Source: Candidatus Phycorickettsia trachydisci (GTDB lineage Bacteria; Pseudomonadota; Alphaproteobacteria; Rickettsiales; Rickettsiaceae). Taken from it: 9,595 nt of DNA. The notes below the pieces were generated by a model that saw only the letters and a list, made by a program, of their open reading frames with translations, was not told the origin of the DNA and ran no database searches. Position 1 is the first letter of the stretch; each line of letters opens with the position of its first letter. This document shows positions 6,674 through 9,595 of the stretch, piece by piece. Made by a program: the position numbers and the translations under genes. The stretch is taken from assembly GCA_945875085.1 (NCBI GenBank), contig CAMCJU010000022.1, positions 1 through 9,595 of the forward strand, in the 5' to 3' direction.

Positions 6674-7669
6674 ATGCAACAAAAAGTAATTCTCACTGGC
6701 GATCGTCCTACTGGAAGGCTTCACCTAGGTCATTATGTAGGATCGCTTGAAAATCGAGTCAGTTTGCAAGACCTTTGTAAGCAATATATTATGATCGCTG
6801 ATCTGCAGGCCTTAACTGATAATTTTGCAGAGCCGAAAAAGGTCATAGATAATATTTATCAAGTTGCACTAGATTACCTTGCCGTCGGGATTGATCCGGC
6901 AAAAACTACGATTTTCCTACAGTCTTGCGTTACTGAATTAGCAGAACTTACTATTTATTTCATGAATTTAGTGAATTTAGGAAGACTTCAGCGTAATCCT
7001 ACCGTAAAAGCAGAATTACAGCAAAAAAACTTTGATAAAGAAATTCCTGTGGGATTTTTATGCTATCCAATAAGTCAGGCTAGCGATATTGCTGCGTTTA
7101 AGGCCGATTTAGTACCTGTGGGAAATGACCAGTTGCCAATTTTAGAGCAGGCAAATGAGATTATTCGAAAATTCAATCGAATATATAACTCTCAAGTTTT
7201 AAAGGAAATAGAGCCGCATTTAAGCAGCACTCCAAGGCTGGTCGGAATAGATGGCAAAACTAAAGCTAGTAAATCTTTAAATAATGCAATTTTTCTTTCC
7301 GATAGTTCTGATATAATTAAACAAAAGGTTTTTGCAATGTATACAGATCCAGATCATATAAAAATTTCCGATCCAGGTAGAGTCCAGGGTAATGCGGTAT
7401 TTACTTACTTAGATGCATTTCATGATAATAAAAATGAAGTTGCGGCATTAAAAGACCATTACAAAAAAGGTGGCCTTGGGGATATTGCTATAAAATCTTT
7501 ATTGAATGATACTTTGCAAAAATTCTTAGCTCCCGTGCGCCAAAAACGCGAGCAGATATCAATTAAAGAAGTTAAAGATATTTTAATACACGGAGGGCAA
7601 GAGGCTAAAAAAGTTGCTGCCCAAACTTTACAAGAAGTGCGCCAGGCAATTGGCATAAATTATTTTTAA
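6674..7669 (+). CDS. trpS: tryptophanyl-tRNA synthetase, Firmicutes-like form
   Basis: This class Ic synthetase charges tRNA-Trp with tryptophan. The 331 residues match the family length. The first signature is HLGH (17-20) within TGDRPTGRLHLGHYVGSL, VGNDQ provides the conserved GxDQ segment, and the second signature is KASKS (197-201), where KMSKS is usual. The C-terminal helical domain that recognises the anticodon is complete. TGDRPTG, NPTVK, GFLCYP, MYTDPDHI and GNAVFTYLD resemble the TrpRS I recall from streptococci and lactobacilli. Typical alphaproteobacterial enzymes instead start with SGVQPTGNLHLGNY, which suggests an ancient transfer or a different paralogue group. Codon use looks like that of the neighbours, so any transfer is not recent. 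The gene starts 9 bases after lon and ends 7 bases before thyX, with no Shine-Dalgarno sequence. Confidence 0.96.
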   Translation: MQQKVILTGDRPTGRLHLGHYVGSLENRVSLQDLCKQYIMIADLQALTDNFAEPKKVIDNIYQVALDYLAVGIDPAKTTIFLQSCVTELAELTIYFMNLVNLGRLQRNPTVKAELQQKNFDKEIPVGFLCYPISQASDIAAFKADLVPVGNDQLPILEQANEIIRKFNRIYNSQVLKEIEPHLSSTPRLVGIDGKTKASKSLNNAIFLSDSSDIIKQKVFAMYTDPDHIKISDPGRVQGNAVFTYLDAFHDNKNEVAALKDHYKKGGLGDIAIKSLLNDTLQKFLAPVRQKREQISIKEVKDILIHGGQEAKKVAAQTLQEVRQAIGINYF

Positions 7670-7676
7670 TAAAATT

Positions 7677-8585
7677 ATGCAAGAAGATCAAATTCCAAAA
7701 TACGTAACGAAAAGAGCCACTTGCGCTTCATTGGAGAATATTTTGTACCAGCCATTTAAAGTTTTAGACCATGGCTTTATTAGAGTTGTTGATTATATGG
7801 GCGATGATGCGGCAATAGTACAGGCCGCCAGAGTTTCTTATGGCAAAGGAACTAAACAAACTAGCCAAGACAAAAGTTTGATTAATTATTTACTTCGCCA
7901 TAAGCACACAACGCCATTTGAGATGTGTGAGATTAAACTGCATATAAAATTGCCAATTTTCATTGCCAGACAATGGATAAGACACCGAACCGCTAGTGTA
8001 AATGAGTATTCGGCACGTTACTCTATTTTATCAAAAGAGTTCTATATTCCTGAAAAAGAAAACCTAAGTCCGCAGTCGGCTTTGAACAAACAGGGCCGAG
8101 AAGCTGAAAGTTTATCGCAAGATCAGAGTCAGTATGTTTTAGATATTTTAAGAGACGATGCAACAAGGTGCTATCAAAATTATTTGCTGCTTATGAATCA
8201 GGATGAACAAGGCAACATAATCGAGTCAGAAAAGTCAGGTATTGCAAGGGAGCTCGCGCGCATTAACTTAACGCTGGGTCAGTATACGCAATGGTATTGG
8301 AAGATTGACTTGCATAACTTGCTGCATTTTGTCAGGCTTCGGGCGGACCAGCACGCTCAATATGAAATTCAGCAGTATGCTAATGTTTTGCTTGAGATTA
8401 TAAAAATGTGGGTCCCATATACTTATGAAGCTTTTACTGAGCATGTACGTGATGCAGTCACGCTTTCAAAAACATCCGTTTGTTTAGTCCAAAGAATTCT
8501 AGCAGGGGAGCAAGTCTTGCAAGAAAACAGCGGTCTTAGCAAGAGGGAGTGGGATGAATTTAGTATTATATTTTTAAAAAAATAG
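7677..8585 (+). CDS. thyX: flavin-dependent thymidylate synthase ThyX
   Basis: ThyX methylates dUMP to dTMP using methylene-tetrahydrofolate and FAD/NAD(P)H, and yields tetrahydrofolate rather than dihydrofolate. It is therefore common in genomes lacking thyA and folA. The signature RHRTASVNEYSAR occupies residues 102-114, with the active-site serine expected at S107 or S112 of this motif. A second conserved block, YTQWYWKIDLHNL, is followed by HFVRLRADQHAQYEI (from H217), which carries nucleotide-binding arginines and histidines. At 302 residues it has the length of the rickettsial and Wolbachia-type enzymes. The N-terminus carries about 25 residues before the conserved core (VLDHGFIRVVDYMGDDAAIV). 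It lies 7 bases after trpS and 8 bases before the next gene, consistent with cotranscription. No thyA or dihydrofolate reductase gene is in the window. Confidence 0.97.
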   Translation: MQEDQIPKYVTKRATCASLENILYQPFKVLDHGFIRVVDYMGDDAAIVQAARVSYGKGTKQTSQDKSLINYLLRHKHTTPFEMCEIKLHIKLPIFIARQWIRHRTASVNEYSARYSILSKEFYIPEKENLSPQSALNKQGREAESLSQDQSQYVLDILRDDATRCYQNYLLLMNQDEQGNIIESEKSGIARELARINLTLGQYTQWYWKIDLHNLLHFVRLRADQHAQYEIQQYANVLLEIIKMWVPYTYEAFTEHVRDAVTLSKTSVCLVQRILAGEQVLQENSGLSKREWDEFSIIFLKK

Positions 8586-8588
8586 GGG
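8584..8588 (+). promoter_or_regulatory. Shine-Dalgarno-like site of the spermidine-synthase-like gene
   Basis: AGGGG lies 5 bases before the ATG at 8594 and overlaps the thyX stop codon TAG (8583-8585). It is the only ribosome-binding-like site among the plus-strand operon genes; lon, trpS and thyX start after plain AT-rich sequence. It supports the chosen start. Confidence 0.5.
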
Positions 8589-8593
8589 TTTTC

Positions 8594-9436
8594 ATGTTGC
8601 AAAGTTTTAAAATATCAGCATTGTTGATATTATTTGTTATTACCGATTGTTACAGCAAAACCATACATCACTCTGTAAATGAGTTTGGTCCTATCTTCAT
8701 AGAAGATGCCATTCATACCAGGTGCCTTTCTTTCGTTCCAGTCGATGAAAGTAAAGTAAGGCAAACTTGCATGATACGCAATAATCCTGAAAAATTGGTT
8801 TTAAGTTATCAAAAAATAATGCTAAGCGCCTTGTATCTAAACCCCGAACCTCCAAAACAAGTTCTTATGCTTGGCCTTGGGGGGGGGACTCTTGTAACAG
8901 CAATGACGAAGCTTTTACCCCAAGCGCATTTTGACGTCGTAGAAATCAACCCGGCAGTTGCAAAGATTGCAAAAGAGTATTTTAACTTTAAGAAAACAGG
9001 CAATACAACTATATTTATACAAGATGCTTATGAATTTGTCGTGAATGCCAAACTATCAGACAAAAAATATGATTTAATTGTGGTCGATGTTTTTTCCGCG
9101 CAATATATACCACCTGCATTTTTAACGCTAAATTTTGTACAAACAGCAAAGGATATTTTATCGCCTCAAGGGGTAATTGCTGTAAATACTTTTATTAATC
9201 ACAAGTTTTCACAGACGGAGTTGGAAAATTATTTATACAAAGAAGTATTTGGGAAGTTTTGGAATGTTGAATTTTCAGGTAATAGAATAATTTTCACGAG
9301 CCCTGGTGATATTTTGGCAAATAATGACTTAGAGCGAAATGCAAATATCTGGAATGGCAAGATTGAAAAGCACGGCGTAATTACCAATTGGTTGCTCAAG
9401 GCATTCCAGAAGGGACATAAAATAACTGGAAATTAA
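8594..9436 (+). CDS. exported spermidine-synthase-fold protein, function unknown
   Basis: This 280-residue protein begins with a hydrophobic segment (about residues 7-17, SALLILFVIT) after a lysine, so it looks exported or membrane-anchored. C19 is preceded by T-D, a poor lipobox, and cleavage after S21 is possible. The rest has the Rossmann methyltransferase fold of the spermidine synthase family: SAM loop VLMLGLGGGT (90-99), acidic residue E117 in VVEINP, D144 in QDAYEF, and DLIVVDVFSA (160-169). True aminopropyltransferases have GGGDG and D-S/T-x-D at the corresponding loops. Here the Asp after GGG is Thr and the second Asp of the catalytic motif is missing, so polyamine synthesis is doubtful. 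The DVFSAQYIPP pattern is typical of spermidine-synthase-like proteins of unknown role. A nine-G run encodes G96-G98. It is last in the lon-trpS-thyX cluster, 8 bases after thyX. Confidence 0.82.
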   Translation: MLQSFKISALLILFVITDCYSKTIHHSVNEFGPIFIEDAIHTRCLSFVPVDESKVRQTCMIRNNPEKLVLSYQKIMLSALYLNPEPPKQVLMLGLGGGTLVTAMTKLLPQAHFDVVEINPAVAKIAKEYFNFKKTGNTTIFIQDAYEFVVNAKLSDKKYDLIVVDVFSAQYIPPAFLTLNFVQTAKDILSPQGVIAVNTFINHKFSQTELENYLYKEVFGKFWNVEFSGNRIIFTSPGDILANNDLERNANIWNGKIEKHGVITNWLLKAFQKGHKITGN

Positions 9437-9595
9437 TTTTTATAAAAGTAGATGGGTATTATTTTTATAAATTAAGGTTGGTTTTTAACTGCAAAAATGC
9501 AAAAATATGTTGTAAATTACTAACAAAATTTTACAAATAAACACAAACAATCCGAGAGTTAAGTTTCAAAGTAGCTTCTTAATGCTAATATTATT
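9437..9595. other. AT-rich non-coding tail after the lon cluster
   Basis: No gene is visible in these 159 bases. Two imperfect copies of ATTAATTTTTATAAA (9432-9446 and 9458-9471) follow the stop codon. A perfect tandem pair TGCAAAAA occupies 9490-9505. An inverted repeat TTGTAAATT (9510-9518) faces AATTTTACAA (9527-9536) with one bulged base. None of these is a GC stem with a T-tract, so I do not call a terminator. The stretch may include the upstream region of a gene beyond the edge. Confidence 0.5.

Noticed and set aside
7459..7656. 65-codon minus-strand open frame
   Set aside because: It is antisense to the conserved C-terminal part of trpS and shows no independent coding signal.
8809..9003. 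64-codon minus-strand open frame
   Set aside because: It is antisense to the SAM-binding region of the spermidine-synthase-like gene, and its glycine/proline-rich part reflects the G-run.

Overview
The window is an AT-rich bacterial chromosomal segment that looks like a host-associated alphaproteobacterium of the Rickettsiales type. The main support is Lon, whose ATPase and C-terminal regions read very much like Rickettsia Lon as I remember it. The ThyX form (flavin-dependent, about 300 residues), the A/T-biased codons and the near absence of Shine-Dalgarno sequences fit that placement. The genus cannot be settled from the sequence alone.

Left part (1-2167, minus strand): the first 722 codons of secA, the preprotein translocase motor, run off the left edge. 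Divergent from it is a small plus-strand gene (2410-2859) with a textbook sigma-70 promoter and a signal peptide. It encodes a short secreted coiled-coil protein that I do not recognise. Next come tRNA-Arg(TCT) (3000-3076) and, facing it on the minus strand, a stand-alone PLP-dependent serine/threonine dehydratase-family gene (3145-4125).

Right part (4325-9436, plus strand): four tightly packed genes with gaps of 7-9 bases, probably one transcript: lon protease, trpS, thyX, and an exported spermidine-synthase-fold protein. They share no pathway (protein quality control, translation, dTMP synthesis, unknown envelope function), so this looks like a housekeeping operon. No convincing rho-independent terminator was found anywhere in the window.

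Most of the window is ordinary core genome, and I see no mobile element, CRISPR array, toxin-antitoxin pair or defence system. The points worth a second look are these: a nine-G run inside the SAM-binding loop of the spermidine-synthase-like gene, where gain or loss of one base gives an early stop; a ten-T run just before the active-site lysine of the dehydratase; a TrpRS that resembles the Firmicutes type and has KASKS in place of KMSKS; a signal peptide on a spermidine-synthase-fold protein that lacks the usual catalytic aspartate motif; and the strongly promoted orphan secreted protein.
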